DNA of 64,000 bases from Bacteroidales bacterium UBA7569 (GTDB taxonomy: Bacteria; Bacteroidota; Bacteroidia; Bacteroidales; Paludibacteraceae), in contig DLLF01000028.1 of the NCBI GenBank assembly GCA_002477945.1, positions 1 to 64,000 of the forward strand, written 5' to 3'. Made by a program: the position numbers and the translations under genes. How positions within the stretch are numbered: the stretch's first letter is position 1; each line of letters opens with the position of its first letter. Below, piece after piece: positions 7,756-17,519 of the stretch. Below the pieces are notes generated by a model, which worked only from the letters and a program-made list of their open reading frames with translations, ran no database searches and was not told the origin of the DNA.

Positions 7756-7856
7756 CAGCCCGTTCTTTGAAGAGACTCTTCTTGACTCTTTTCAGACGCA
7801 ACGGCAAAACAAAGATATTTATTTAAGATTAGTAATTTACATAACAACGGATTAAC

Positions 7857-8051
7857 ATGATTGTAGTTCCTGTAAAAGAAGGCGAGAACATTGAGAAGGC
7901 TCTCAAGAAATTCAAACGTAAATTTGAGAAGACGGGTGTTGTGAAAGAACTCCGCCGTCGTCAGCAATTTGAGAAGCCGTCAGAATTGAAGCGCGAGAAG
8001 ATGATGCATGCTGTTTATGTTCAGCAGATGCATGCTCACGACGAGATTTAA
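7857..8051 (+). CDS. rpsU: 30S ribosomal protein S21
   Basis: 64 residues, full length. Starts MIVVPVKEGENIEKALKKFKR and is rich in Lys/Arg (RRRQQFEKPSELKREKMM), the standard S21 sequence for Bacteroidota. S21 sits at the platform of the small subunit near the anti-Shine-Dalgarno end of 16S rRNA; in this phylum it has been linked to the sequestering of the anti-SD. Single-gene transcript with its own promoter (7724) and terminator (8086). Confidence 0.96.
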   Translation: MIVVPVKEGENIEKALKKFKRKFEKTGVVKELRRRQQFEKPSELKREKMMHAVYVQQMHAHDEI

Positions 8052-8085
8052 GCAAGACTCTATTGCCTTTACATAATTGGTTTAT

Positions 8086-8120
8086 GAGTATCTACGCAGA
8101 TGAGTAGATACTCTTTTGTT
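8086..8120 (+). terminator. terminator after rpsU
   Basis: Perfect 10-bp stem, arms 8086-8095 and 8104-8113, followed by TTTTGTTGTG. Good intrinsic terminator. Confidence 0.85.
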
Positions 8121-8213
8121 GTGTCCACAGGTGAGCATATCGTTTGTCAAAAATATGCCTGTGTACTCTTATACACTATCACACAAAAAAATATGCAGGA
8201 AACGGGCAAGCGG

Positions 8214-8246
8214 TTGCAGGCAATATAGAAAAAAGCAGTATCTTTG
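8214..8246 (+). promoter_or_regulatory. probable promoter for korAB
   Basis: TTG (8214-8216), 22-base spacer, TATCTTTG (8239-8246). The -7 box is exact; the spacer is slightly long. The predicted leader is about 110 bases. Confidence 0.55.
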
Positions 8247-8363
8247 CACGCAATAGAAACACAATAACTACGGAGGTTGTGCGTGGCTATGTGCCATCTG
8301 AAAAGATCATCAAAAGTTTCTTTCGGCCTCCCCAAGAAACAGTTCACGAAAAGCAGTAGCATT

Positions 8364-10205
8364 ATGGCAACTGAGACCTTGTCTAATATCGTTGTCCGCT
8401 TTTGCGGCGACTCGGGAGACGGTATGCAATTGACCGGAACCCTCTTTTCCAACTTATCTGCCATCTTAGGCAATGAGATTTCCACTTTTCCGGACTTTCC
8501 TGCGGAGATTCGCGCCCCGCAAGGGACATTGGGGGGAGTAAGCGGTTTTCAGGTACATTTAGGAAAGGAAAAAGTATTCACCCCCGGGGACAAAGCGGAC
8601 GTTCTCGTAGCCATGAACCCTGCCGCCCTGAAGGTGAACGTGAAGCACATTCACGCACATTCCATCATAGTGGCAGACACGGATTCTTTTACAGAAAAAG
8701 ATTTGGAGAAAGCCCAATACAAAACAGGCAACCCGTTTGCCGAACTCGGCATACCCGAATCGGTACAGATAGTACCCGTTGCGTTGACCGAACTCACCAA
8801 AGCGAGTCTCAAGGATTCGGGGATGGACAACAAGTCGGTTCTACGCTGCAAAAATATGTTTGCCTTGGGTTTGGCATGCTGGCTTTTCAACCGTCCCATA
8901 GACAAGGCTGTGCATTTCTTAGAGAACAAGTTCAAGAAAAAACAGGATATACTGCGAGCCAATATCAAAGTGCTGACAGACGGCTATCACTACGGAAGCA
9001 ATCTTCACCTGAACATCAACACCTTTGTTGTGGAGAAATCGGAGGAACTGGAACCTGGCAGATACACCTCCATAGCAGGAAACAAAGCCACAGCCTGGGG
9101 CTTGATAGCCGCTGCCGAGAAAGCAGGAAAACAGTTGTTTTTGGGTTCTTATCCCATCACGCCCGCCACGGACATAATGCATGAGTTGGCGGCAAGAAAA
9201 GACGTAGGAGTGATGGTGGTACAGGCTGAAGACGAGATAGCGGGTGTTTGCACCGCCATCGGGGCATCGTTTGCAGGTTGCCTTGCCGTGACCACCACTT
9301 CAGGTCCGGGATTGTCGTTAAAGAGCGAGGCTATCGGGCTGGCTGTCATGTCGGAATTGCCGTTGGTTGTCATTGATGTGCAGCGAGGAGGTCCGAGTAC
9401 CGGTCTTCCCACCAAGACGGAACAAGCCGACCTGCTTCAGGCACTATACGGGCGAAACGGCGAGGCTCCATTAGTGGTTATGGCCGCCACAACTCCCTCA
9501 GATTGTTTCCAATCCGCCTATATGGCAGCCAAGATTGCCTTGGAAAATATGACTCCCGTCATACTCCTTTCGGATACCTATCTTGCCAACGGCACTTCGC
9601 TATGGAGGTTGCCCAAATTGGCGGAACTGCCGGATATCCACTCCCAAACAACACCCAAGGTTATCGAAGGAAAGTTCAACACTGCATCGAGAGACAGCGA
9701 GACACTCGTGCGCTATTGGGCGACACCCGGAACAGAAGGATTCGAGCACAGAAACATGGGATTGGAACGCGATGAGAAGACAGGGGCTATTTCGACAGAC
9801 CCGAAGAACCACGCAAAGATGGCAGGCATACGCCAAGAAAAGATAAACCGTATTGCGGACCAGATACCTTTGCAAACCGTTTACGGGAACGAAAAGGCGG
9901 ATATCCTGCTTGTGGGATTCGGTTCCACAGAAGGACATCTGAAACAAGCGGCAGACGAACTGAACCGGCAAGGCATTGCGACAGCCGCCACCACATTCCG
10001 CTACATAGCCCCTCTCCCCAGAAACACAAAAGAATTACTACATGGCTACAAACGCATCATCGTGTGCGAACTCAACAGCGGGCAGTTTGCGTCCTATCTG
10101 AGGAGCAAGTTCGGAGACTGCCCTATAGAGCAATACAACAAATTAGAAGCACAACCTTTCGACGTAAGTGAGATTGTGGAATATGTGCGACACTCAACCC
10201 TCTAA
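8364..10205 (+). CDS. korA: 2-oxoglutarate (2-oxoacid):ferredoxin oxidoreductase, alpha subunit with fused gamma domain
   Basis: 613 residues. Residues 1 to about 190 are the gamma (acceptor-pairing) domain with FCGDSGDGMQLTG at the start; from about 205 the alpha pyrimidine-binding domain carries GSYPITPATDIMHELA, QAEDEIAGVCTAIGASFAG and TTTSGPGLSLKSEA, and a transketolase-C-like end. With KorB it oxidises a 2-oxoacid plus CoA to acyl-CoA, CO2 and reduced ferredoxin, or runs in reverse to fix CO2 in the reductive TCA branch. The open frame extends to 8277, but ATG 8364 matches the known N-terminus. Eleven bases separate it from korB. Substrate preference (2-oxoglutarate) rests on family resemblance. 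Confidence 0.93.
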   Translation: MATETLSNIVVRFCGDSGDGMQLTGTLFSNLSAILGNEISTFPDFPAEIRAPQGTLGGVSGFQVHLGKEKVFTPGDKADVLVAMNPAALKVNVKHIHAHSIIVADTDSFTEKDLEKAQYKTGNPFAELGIPESVQIVPVALTELTKASLKDSGMDNKSVLRCKNMFALGLACWLFNRPIDKAVHFLENKFKKKQDILRANIKVLTDGYHYGSNLHLNINTFVVEKSEELEPGRYTSIAGNKATAWGLIAAAEKAGKQLFLGSYPITPATDIMHELAARKDVGVMVVQAEDEIAGVCTAIGASFAGCLAVTTTSGPGLSLKSEAIGLAVMSELPLVVIDVQRGGPSTGLPTKTEQADLLQALYGRNGEAPLVVMAATTPSDCFQSAYMAAKIALENMTPVILLSDTYLANGTSLWRLPKLAELPDIHSQTTPKVIEGKFNTASRDSETLVRYWATPGTEGFEHRNMGLERDEKTGAISTDPKNHAKMAGIRQEKINRIADQIPLQTVYGNEKADILLVGFGSTEGHLKQAADELNRQGIATAATTFRYIAPLPRNTKELLHGYKRIIVCELNSGQFASYLRSKFGDCPIEQYNKLEAQPFDVSEIVEYVRHSTL

Positions 10206-10216
10206 ATCGAAAAAAC

Positions 10217-11212
10217 ATGGAAGCAGCAGAGTTCAAATCGGATCAATATGTACGTTTTTGTCCAGGTTGCGGAGACCATGCCATCTGCATGGCTCTGCAA
10301 AAAGCAATGGCTCAGACAGGAGTTCCGACCTACAAGACCGTGGTTGTATCGGGTATCGGCTGCTCGAGCCGGATGCCTCATTACCTGAACACATACGGTT
10401 TTAACACCATACACGGGCGTGGAGCCGCCATTGCCACAGGAATAAAGACGGCACGTCCGGACCTTACCGTATGGCAAATGACAGGAGACGGCGATTGTCT
10501 TGCCATAGGCGGCAACCACTTCATACACTCCGTACGAAGGAATGTGGACATAAATGTCTGCCTATTCAACAACCGCATATACGGATTGACGAAAGGACAG
10601 TATTCGCCTACATCCCCCAAGGGATTTATATCAAAATCATCGCCTTACGGGACAGTGGAACGTCCGTTTATCCCTGCCGAATTAGTTATGGGCGCAAGAG
10701 GAACATTCTTTGCCCGTACGCTTGATGCGGATATGCCGACAACCGTGAATTGTATGGTAGCCGCGGAGCGGCATAAGGGAACAAGCGTAATAGAATGCCT
10801 CGTGAACTGCGTCATCTTCAACAACGGCACACACAGCCCAATTGCAGACAGGGCGACACGTGCAGAAAGGACTATTCTTCTGGAACACGGCAAACCCATG
10901 CTTTTCGGGGAAAACAAGGACAAAGGACTTGCACTGGACGGTTGGAACCTGCGTGTTGTAAGAATAGGCGAAAACGGCGTGACAGAAAAAGACATCCTCA
11001 TACACGATGCCACGACAGAAGACGACACGCTGCACCGCAAACTGGCTATGATGCAGGGACCTGATCTTCCTGTGGCATTGGGCGTGATACGCAATGTGGA
11101 ATGTGAGACATACGACAGGGCTGTGAACCAACAAATCAGGGACGTTCAAGCAAAGAGTCCGTGCAAAGGATTTGACGACCTCATTGCCACATGCGAGCAG
11201 TGGGACATGTAG
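10217..11212 (+). CDS. korB: 2-oxoglutarate:ferredoxin oxidoreductase, beta subunit
   Basis: 331 residues. CPGCGDHAICMALQKAM near the N-terminus and GIGCSSRMPHYL contain the cysteines expected to bind a [4Fe-4S] cluster; the thiamine diphosphate motif is MTGDGDCLAIGGNH with NNRIYGLTKGQ about 35 residues later. It forms the catalytic partner of KorA (fused alpha-gamma), as is usual in Bacteroidales. Translated from the same rightward mRNA, 11 bases after korA. Confidence 0.94.
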   Translation: MEAAEFKSDQYVRFCPGCGDHAICMALQKAMAQTGVPTYKTVVVSGIGCSSRMPHYLNTYGFNTIHGRGAAIATGIKTARPDLTVWQMTGDGDCLAIGGNHFIHSVRRNVDINVCLFNNRIYGLTKGQYSPTSPKGFISKSSPYGTVERPFIPAELVMGARGTFFARTLDADMPTTVNCMVAAERHKGTSVIECLVNCVIFNNGTHSPIADRATRAERTILLEHGKPMLFGENKDKGLALDGWNLRVVRIGENGVTEKDILIHDATTEDDTLHRKLAMMQGPDLPVALGVIRNVECETYDRAVNQQIRDVQAKSPCKGFDDLIATCEQWDM

Positions 11213-11222
11213 GAGAAGAAGC

Positions 11223-11744
11223 CTACGATATTTCCCTCTTCCGTTTTTTGAATAAACAATAGACGGCTGCCAATGTCATAAGAAACCACCAAGCATCGAG
11301 AAGAGGCAACCATTCTCCCGTACTTGAACCACCCCCGGGAGGTCCTTTTCTGACAATGGCTGCATTAAAACAGGGAACAATGTCAGATACCTGTTCGCCA
11401 TCTCTGAATATCGAAGTAGAAGAAAATCCTCTTTCGCTGAGCAAAGGACTATCAAAAACAGAAGTTCCAGCGGAAACAGGAACAGCAGATTGCCCGACAG
11501 AAAAAAGAGTACGTGATTTATACTCTGTGTTCGGCATGGTTTTGTCGCTATCCCACGACTGCAAAGCCTTGCGGGCTGTGCTATTGTAAGCAGATTGCCG
11601 CATGGGTACACGTACCATACAGGAAGGAGGCTGTTGCATATATTCCCTGTCACCGGCTGTGGAATAGACAGACAAGGAGGAAGTTGCGGCTTGCAGAACA
11701 AGACACCAAAGCATTGTGCTTATCAGTAACAAGGACCTCACCAT
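11223..11744 (-). CDS. small exported protein with C-terminal glycine-rich anchor and membrane segment
   Basis: 173 residues with an N-terminal signal peptide (MVRSLLLISTMLWCLVLQAA), a polar middle without recognised fold, and a C-terminal tripartite tail: PPGGGSSTGEWLPL, then a hydrophobic stretch (WWFLMTLAAVYCLF), then KKRKREIS. This arrangement resembles the sorting tails processed by sortases and exosortases, though it matches no family tail I can name; it may simply be a type I membrane protein. It follows the 1579-residue T9SS protein by 23 bases in the same leftward unit, so a joint surface role is plausible. Function unknown. Confidence 0.65.
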   Translation of the reverse strand: MVRSLLLISTMLWCLVLQAATSSLSVYSTAGDREYMQQPPSCMVRVPMRQSAYNSTARKALQSWDSDKTMPNTEYKSRTLFSVGQSAVPVSAGTSVFDSPLLSERGFSSTSIFRDGEQVSDIVPCFNAAIVRKGPPGGGSSTGEWLPLLDAWWFLMTLAAVYCLFKKRKREIS

Positions 11745-11767
11745 ATACCTCGCGACGAACTATACGC

Positions 11768-14700
11768 TTATCGAACCAACACTTCAACAGTTGCCGGTTT
11801 CTCATTCATAATCACTCTTATCATATAAACGCCGGAAGGAAGCGGACAACGGGTTGCCCTTGCACAAGGCGACGATTGCATAACAAGTCTTCCAAGCATA
11901 TCATATACAAAGAGTCCGGTTATATTATCTTCTGCATACAAGTGTATTTTTCCTTCTCCTCCGACCGCATAGACCTTTGCAGCACCTGCAGCAGTTTCAG
12001 ATGTTGACATATCGGAACGTGATGTCCGCCGCAAGTAATAACGGCACGTGCCATCGGCTCTGGCATGGAAAGGAAGCGACAAACTATCTACCAGCGGAGT
12101 GAATGTCAAGGTTTGCGAATCGAAAAGTTCCCAATTGGACACATCTGCACCACTGAAAGTGACCATCGGTTGCTCCACTGTATGCAGAGCATACATACAC
12201 AAAGGAACCATTTCCTGATTTGCCTGTGAATTGATACTCAACGGGCGGTTATCTTCAGACATCGTAAAAACTCCGAAAGGTGTTTTCCACTCGTCCAACA
12301 AAAGGAACGATGCGTCTTCGTCTTGCGATGCAGCGTTGGAAGAAGCAGGGTCGGTGAGCAACACGGCACGAGATGTAAAGACTCCGCCATACGCTTCGTC
12401 GGAAGCAGACAGCATTATATAAAGGATATTATCTTCATAGAATGAGCATATCCTTTTCGGTGCAGAAGAACTTCTCGCCGGTTCAGCCAAAAGCATATCC
12501 GGTGTAACGTTCAGTGTCACAGACATGGAAGGAGACGTTGTTTGCAGCAAGACGCCTCTCATCGGAGCGAGGTAACGATAATTGCCACCGTCCGTAGATA
12601 TGTCTTTGACGGATGTGGTCAATTCTTGCGAACCTTCCGTAAGGACATAGTATGACGATTGCAGATTAGGATTTCCTTCCAAGAGTTTTTCCATATCAAT
12701 GTACGCCCATGTAGGATTACCAAACAGGAAAATGTTTCCAGACGCATCATAGTTTGTGAGCGTGAGATTCATTCCTTGTGCCGTTGCGGCATAACAATAA
12801 GCGGGTTTTCCAGAGGTTGCTGTACGCGGGACAGACACTATAGGACTTGCTTTCCACATATCATTATAATGCCATTTATATTGTGTTTCCGACTTAGGAA
12901 GGCGGAAAACAACCGATGAGGCACCCTTGGCATTTTCGATCCAAAGTGCGATTCCCATACCTGCAGGATAGGGTGTATTCAACGCATTGAGCGGAGCCGT
13001 CCATTCAGAACTTGTGATTGCCATGTTGTGATCTCCATAGTTAATCATGGACTTATTGTAGAGAGATTGCCAAACTTCATTATCAAGGCGGTCGGCAGCA
13101 CGCGTCCCTGCTTCTTGCGACATTGCTTTTACAGAGAAAACATCAGTTTCTTCGCCAGAAGACGGTATCCAAAAATCACCAGAGACACCACCACTCAACG
13201 GCATGGAGCAAAGCACCCATTTGTTGGTTGGGACAGACATATCCACAACACCTTTCCCGTTTATAGTCAGATAGTGTTGATTAAGCAAGGTCGCTCCTAC
13301 CGGCAAATAGATATCATGACAAGCAAACGGAACGAAATTGACATCATAAGATATGTACTTGGCGGCATCCGCTTCTATCTGTATTCCATGCCTTTGCGTT
13401 TCATCGGTTACAGAGACAGGGACCGGCAGCGTACTTGCAGCGGCAGGAAGTATGACATCTGTTTCAGCAGTTGGACAGAAGGCAGCGGCACCTTCCACCG
13501 TTTTCCAATTTTCATCATCATTCCATGCATTATTTCCCGTTTGCGGAGTCCAGACCACACGATCCGGTACCATCTTCAGTTGGAAGACCGTCTCGGCTTG
13601 GAGACAATTGTCTTGGTCGAAGTCATACTCCCGCAATAAGAATGTATAGGTATATCCCGGGCGAAGACTACTGATACCTGTGAGCGTTATTTTAGTATCT
13701 GTCTTCGTGATACTCGTTTCACGCAAGGGCAATTTCATTTCGCCGACAGAAGCGGCAGGGTCGGAGGTCGCATAAAGTTGAGCCGCCAAGAAGTTGAAGG
13801 TTTTGTCACTCGGGAAATTGCAATAAATCGGGATCTCTATCTCATCCGTCAAGCGTTGTTTTTCGCTGACACGTACCACACGAGGGCGTGAGGTGACGAA
13901 ATTCGGCAGCATAGAAGTTTCTTCATAGTCGGCAGCGACACCAATACGAACCGCCTGCAAGTCAATCTGAGGAAGATTGACTTCTCCGAATACGGGGTCG
14001 GTACAGACTTCAGCCATCTCCGTGGTCGGGTTCCCCTTGTCGTCCAAGATGACACCCGTTCCCGCAATAGGGAAGGCGGTGAACATCAACAGACGTATAT
14101 CCGTATCGGCAGAAAGATAGACGTCCATGCTCCGTATATTGTCAGTAAGGATACGTGCCGCACGTAATTTTTCCAAGAGAACCCTCTGACCGGCAGTAGC
14201 CGAGCCTGCCCTGTCCGCTTCAATGGCGGTTTTTATCTCACTAAAGGTTGCCTGATATATTGCGGGATTGGCATCGATGTATGTCGGTGTTCCCCATAGA
14301 TAGTCCGCATTGCAGATAACACGTTTTTTGGTGACCCCTGAAGCATCGCCTGTTATATAAAGCCGCTCCACAGCAAAACTTAGCAAGCGGTTGCCGCAAT
14401 GGTCAATGATATATCCATTCCGTATTTTTTCCGAGTTCACTGTCATATACATGGAGCCTTCCACCTGCAGTTCGGTGCGCAAACCACACGCTGCCGAGCG
14501 CAGCCGGGAAGGGTCAGTAGCCACATAACCCATATAGTATTTGTCAGGAACAAGGTTTGCTTTTGTAGCAATATACAGCACCCAGACATCCTCCTCTTTC
14601 ACAAAGCCAATAGCGGGGGCATGTCCTTCTACGGAAGCATAGGCATCGAAAGCAGCCTCTGTAGGATAGACAGGTCCGGACGAGATCGTTGCCGCATCAG

Positions 14701-16507
14701 GAACAGGGACTTTACCATAGGTGTCGGAAGCAGTTGTCTGTTTCCCATAGTAATCCATATCAATGGTTGCTCCAGCATCATCCGCCCACTGATAATAGAT
14801 ATAATCCACATCTGCGATATTTTGGTCATCAAGAGTCACACGCATATAGGTAACGAGATCATCACCCGTCGGATCAACGCAAACTGGGTTGGACGCTTGC
14901 AGAGAACGAACCGGCGGTTTGGAGGCGAAAATCTGGAAGTCGTCGAAGATGAAGTCGTTTCCGCCCGAATTATCGGCTTTGTTCGTAATAACGAGATGAT
15001 AAGAGTCATATTCTTGTTTCAACTCAACCGGCACAACGATACGCTGCCATCTGCCCTGCGTAGTGATAACACCTGTAGCATACGTCAGAATCGGTTCCAT
15101 CACACCATTCTTTTTTCCCGACAGGGCAAAGTCGAACTGAGGTTGTTCTCCCATACTCTGCACCGCAGCAAACCAAGCAGAGAAATACATTACCGCACCC
15201 GGGCAAAGATCGGCTTCCACATCAATAGTGAAACAGACTCCCGGCTCCTGTGCGCCATCCACATAGAGGAAATAGCCGTCCTTGGCGTCTTCCTTTGTTC
15301 CTTTAGAGCCATGGTTGTACACACCCTGCACGAACCACGAAGTGCTCAAAGCATCCGTAGAATTAAGCAAAGCATAGTCCGACCAATAAGGGTCGAAGGT
15401 TCCCGATGCCCGGTCATAGCGCAAGCGTTTATACTTCAATGTACGGTAGTAGAATCCATACGTTGATTCTTTCCACTTGAGAGGAGCGGACGAATAGGTC
15501 GGATCGGTTGTAGCAGGAGGGTTATCGTTGAAGGTCTCCTCATAGAGCAAATCCAGCCCTACCAATTGTGACGCTTCGGTGGGTGAAGCTGCAGGTCCGT
15601 ATTTGGCAGGAGATACGAATTGAACCGTGAACTTGGCAATATAGTAGTAGGTATAACCTCTCCACCTATTTCCGGTTCGCGCCACCAACGTATAAGTGAT
15701 CGTTTGCGGGTCAGTTGGCGCTGTCACTTTAACAAACTGATTGCTCGTAACCGTCATAGCAGAACTATTACCATTGGCATACCACAACCACGAGTTCAGT
15801 TTCTGTGGTGAGGAGGCATTGCAGTAGTAGTTCTGGTAAGTTCCTCCGTTGAACTGATGGGCAGGACCTATATTAAGAGTTGCCCCGACGGGAGCCATCA
15901 ACGTATATTCTTCCAGATACTTTCCCGTATAGCGATCAGGAGCCGTTGTGCTTTTGTACTTGTCGACCTCCTCTGCCATCTCGGACGCAGGACGTATATC
16001 AAAGAGGATTCGCTGCGCCAACGTAGGTTCCGTAACGGTCAGATTGGTGTTATCTACGGCATAATCCGTATAGTTGGTTTGTTCGCAAGCAATCATTTGA
16101 GCCGTACCACCAAACGTATAGGAAGGAGACGGAGGAAAATAGTCCCCATCGCTGCTGACTACAACTTGACCGCGATCGGTGGAATAAGTATTTGCCTGCG
16201 ACGAAACAGGAGGGAAGGAAAGAGCAGAAGGCACCCCATTCAACTCATTTTCATAGAGGAACCAACGGCGATAAGCGTAGTGAGATTTATTTGCAGGAGG
16301 GGTGAGCGTGAGAACGGAACCCGTTGCAAGATAAATCACCTGCGTCTGTTCGTGAACACTTTGAAGTCCTTTGTCCGTATATGCCCGTTTTGATTCGCCT
16401 TTGGAGTGAACCAAAGTATAGTCAGCCGCATTCAGCGAAGAGTTACACGCAAACAGAAAGCACACAAAAAGGATGTGCATTAAACAGGTATTTTTTCTTC
16501 GATTCAT
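11768..16507 (-). CDS. very large secreted surface protein with T9SS type A sorting domain
   Basis: 1579 residues. Signal peptide at the N-terminus (MNRRKNTCLMHILFVCFLFA, cleavage near CNSSLNA). Around residues 320-530 is a jelly-roll-like region ending in GGNDFIFDDFQIF, similar to a segment found twice in the operon at 59204-62823. About residue 1010-1060 is the motif NNAWNDDENWKTVEG...DVILP, typical of Bacteroidota extracellular repeat proteins. The last 70 residues (ITGLFVYDMLGRLVMQ..., ...LPSGVYMIRVI, ending VEVLVR) are a classic type A C-terminal sorting domain, which directs export through the T9SS and attachment to the cell surface. Probably an adhesin or matrix protein. Its promoter may be at 16778-16807, with a leader of about 265 bases. 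Confidence 0.85.
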   Translation of the reverse strand: MNRRKNTCLMHILFVCFLFACNSSLNAADYTLVHSKGESKRAYTDKGLQSVHEQTQVIYLATGSVLTLTPPANKSHYAYRRWFLYENELNGVPSALSFPPVSSQANTYSTDRGQVVVSSDGDYFPPSPSYTFGGTAQMIACEQTNYTDYAVDNTNLTVTEPTLAQRILFDIRPASEMAEEVDKYKSTTAPDRYTGKYLEEYTLMAPVGATLNIGPAHQFNGGTYQNYYCNASSPQKLNSWLWYANGNSSAMTVTSNQFVKVTAPTDPQTITYTLVARTGNRWRGYTYYYIAKFTVQFVSPAKYGPAASPTEASQLVGLDLLYEETFNDNPPATTDPTYSSAPLKWKESTYGFYYRTLKYKRLRYDRASGTFDPYWSDYALLNSTDALSTSWFVQGVYNHGSKGTKEDAKDGYFLYVDGAQEPGVCFTIDVEADLCPGAVMYFSAWFAAVQSMGEQPQFDFALSGKKNGVMEPILTYATGVITTQGRWQRIVVPVELKQEYDSYHLVITNKADNSGGNDFIFDDFQIFASKPPVRSLQASNPVCVDPTGDDLVTYMRVTLDDQNIADVDYIYYQWADDAGATIDMDYYGKQTTASDTYGKVPVPDAATISSGPVYPTEAAFDAYASVEGHAPAIGFVKEEDVWVLYIATKANLVPDKYYMGYVATDPSRLRSAACGLRTELQVEGSMYMTVNSEKIRNGYIIDHCGNRLLSFAVERLYITGDASGVTKKRVICNADYLWGTPTYIDANPAIYQATFSEIKTAIEADRAGSATAGQRVLLEKLRAARILTDNIRSMDVYLSADTDIRLLMFTAFPIAGTGVILDDKGNPTTEMAEVCTDPVFGEVNLPQIDLQAVRIGVAADYEETSMLPNFVTSRPRVVRVSEKQRLTDEIEIPIYCNFPSDKTFNFLAAQLYATSDPAASVGEMKLPLRETSITKTDTKITLTGISSLRPGYTYTFLLREYDFDQDNCLQAETVFQLKMVPDRVVWTPQTGNNAWNDDENWKTVEGAAAFCPTAETDVILPAAASTLPVPVSVTDETQRHGIQIEADAAKYISYDVNFVPFACHDIYLPVGATLLNQHYLTINGKGVVDMSVPTNKWVLCSMPLSGGVSGDFWIPSSGEETDVFSVKAMSQEAGTRAADRLDNEVWQSLYNKSMINYGDHNMAITSSEWTAPLNALNTPYPAGMGIALWIENAKGASSVVFRLPKSETQYKWHYNDMWKASPIVSVPRTATSGKPAYCYAATAQGMNLTLTNYDASGNIFLFGNPTWAYIDMEKLLEGNPNLQSSYYVLTEGSQELTTSVKDISTDGGNYRYLAPMRGVLLQTTSPSMSVTLNVTPDMLLAEPARSSSAPKRICSFYEDNILYIMLSASDEAYGGVFTSRAVLLTDPASSNAASQDEDASFLLLDEWKTPFGVFTMSEDNRPLSINSQANQEMVPLCMYALHTVEQPMVTFSGADVSNWELFDSQTLTFTPLVDSLSLPFHARADGTCRYYLRRTSRSDMSTSETAAGAAKVYAVGGEGKIHLYAEDNITGLFVYDMLGRLVMQSSPCARATRCPLPSGVYMIRVIMNEKPATVEVLVR

Positions 16508-16777
16508 AGACTACTACATTCTACAAAATCCGACACATTTATACACCCTATCCCCTATTTCATCCGCCTTACGACAGAGAACATATACACACCACCCGCC
16601 GAAAACGACGAACATCATTCACCATTACCCCATTCTCAAAACAACGCCCTATATTCCCAGACGACCACTCTCGATATACAAGCAAGAAATACAACCGCTG
16701 CATACTGCATATCAGTAAATTATCAGCAACATTCATTGCGCAGAATCCCGTTATGCCTGACCGTATGAAATACGCTA

Positions 16778-16807
16778 CAAAGGTAATCTTTTTCAGCAAG
16801 AAAACAA
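16778..16807 (-). promoter_or_regulatory. probable promoter for the 1579-residue surface protein
   Basis: Minus strand: TTG (16807-16805), 19-base spacer, TACCTTTG (16785-16778). It predicts a long leader before the ATG at 16507. Confidence 0.6.
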
Positions 16808-17194
16808 GATGGAAAACCTCTTTTTTTTTGTATATAATCCTGTTCACATACAAACTGTACACTGTCCAACAAATGCAAATACCACCCACCGGCGGAATTA
16901 AGTTCATTCATTTCGCTCATTACTTGAAATATACGAGGATGCGAGTCATCTTATACATACTTCTTTCTTTTTTTCTGACCCAAAGAAAAGAAGTCCCCAA
17001 AACTCCCAAACCCACTCAAAGAGGGGACAATAAACAACCTCAATCCATCGATCTGCCTTGTGTCGGTTGGAGACAGAACGCAGACACAATGCAGACGGAA
17101 CAAACCCTCTGCCCCTCGCTTTTCAAATTAATTCACCAACGGGTAGATGTTTTAGTTGTTCGAGAAGTTCTATGGAGAGAGAAGATCTTCCCAT

Positions 17195-17211
17195 CCCCTC
17201 CAAAGGAGGGG
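17195..17211. repeat. CCCCTCC/GGAGGGG palindrome
   Basis: Seven-base arms around AAA. Belongs with the C-rich palindromes at 6967-6985 and 46432-46449. Confidence 0.6.
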
Positions 17212-17232
17212 TAAACATCTGTATTATTGACA

Positions 17233-17310
17233 TCTCGTTGAGGGGTCGATGAGGTCTCGTTGAGGGGTCGTGTTATTTACGGTTTGACAATGTACGATGT
17301 GCGATTTGGC
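17233..17310 (+). repeat. dispersed GAGGGGTCG element, copy 2
   Basis: Contains TCGTTGAGGGGTCGATGAGG and a second TCGTTGAGGGGTCG, then the tail TTTGACAATGTACGATG shared with copy 1. Confidence 0.7.
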
Positions 17311-17446
17311 GGGGAAAGCAACAGGGCAAACCGAGCGAATCGGGCTAATGGGACTGATAAGAAATTATGCAGCCTGAATCCATGCAGAAGTTACAGATTA
17401 TGACCCATTGACGGAATTACTATATATTTTCGGGTTGTCTTTTTTC

Positions 17447-17477
17447 TTGCATACATCTAAAGATTTTCATACTTTTG
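17447..17477 (+). promoter_or_regulatory. Bacteroidota promoter for murC-ftsQAZ
   Basis: TTG (17447-17449), 20-base spacer, TACTTTTG (17470-17477). Places transcription about 36 bases before the murC ATG. Confidence 0.7.
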
Positions 17478-17519
17478 CAATCTTGATACTCATAGTTCAA
17501 GTTGCCGTCATTCAGCATT

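Larger units (their letters stand above)
16508..17446. other. divergent intergenic region holding the second repeat mosaic
   Basis: No supported gene. The left part (16508-16807) is the promoter and leader side of the large surface-protein gene. From 16891 the region repeats, in order, parts of 6846-7274: GGCGGAATTAAGTTCATTCA (16891-16910, identical), a pyrimidine/purine palindrome (16960-16993), a degenerate C-rich run, GTTGTTCGAGAAGTTC (17155-17170, identical), CCCCTCC palindrome (17195-17211) and the GAGGGGTCG element (17233-17310). The murC promoter closes the gap. Confidence 0.7.

Noticed and set aside
14399..15466. 355-codon open frame on the plus strand
   Set aside because: Antisense of the 1579-residue T9SS protein.
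11768..16507. Possible frameshift because of the unusual length of the surface protein
   Set aside because: The frame is continuous from signal peptide to T9SS tail; large sizes are normal for T9SS cargo.
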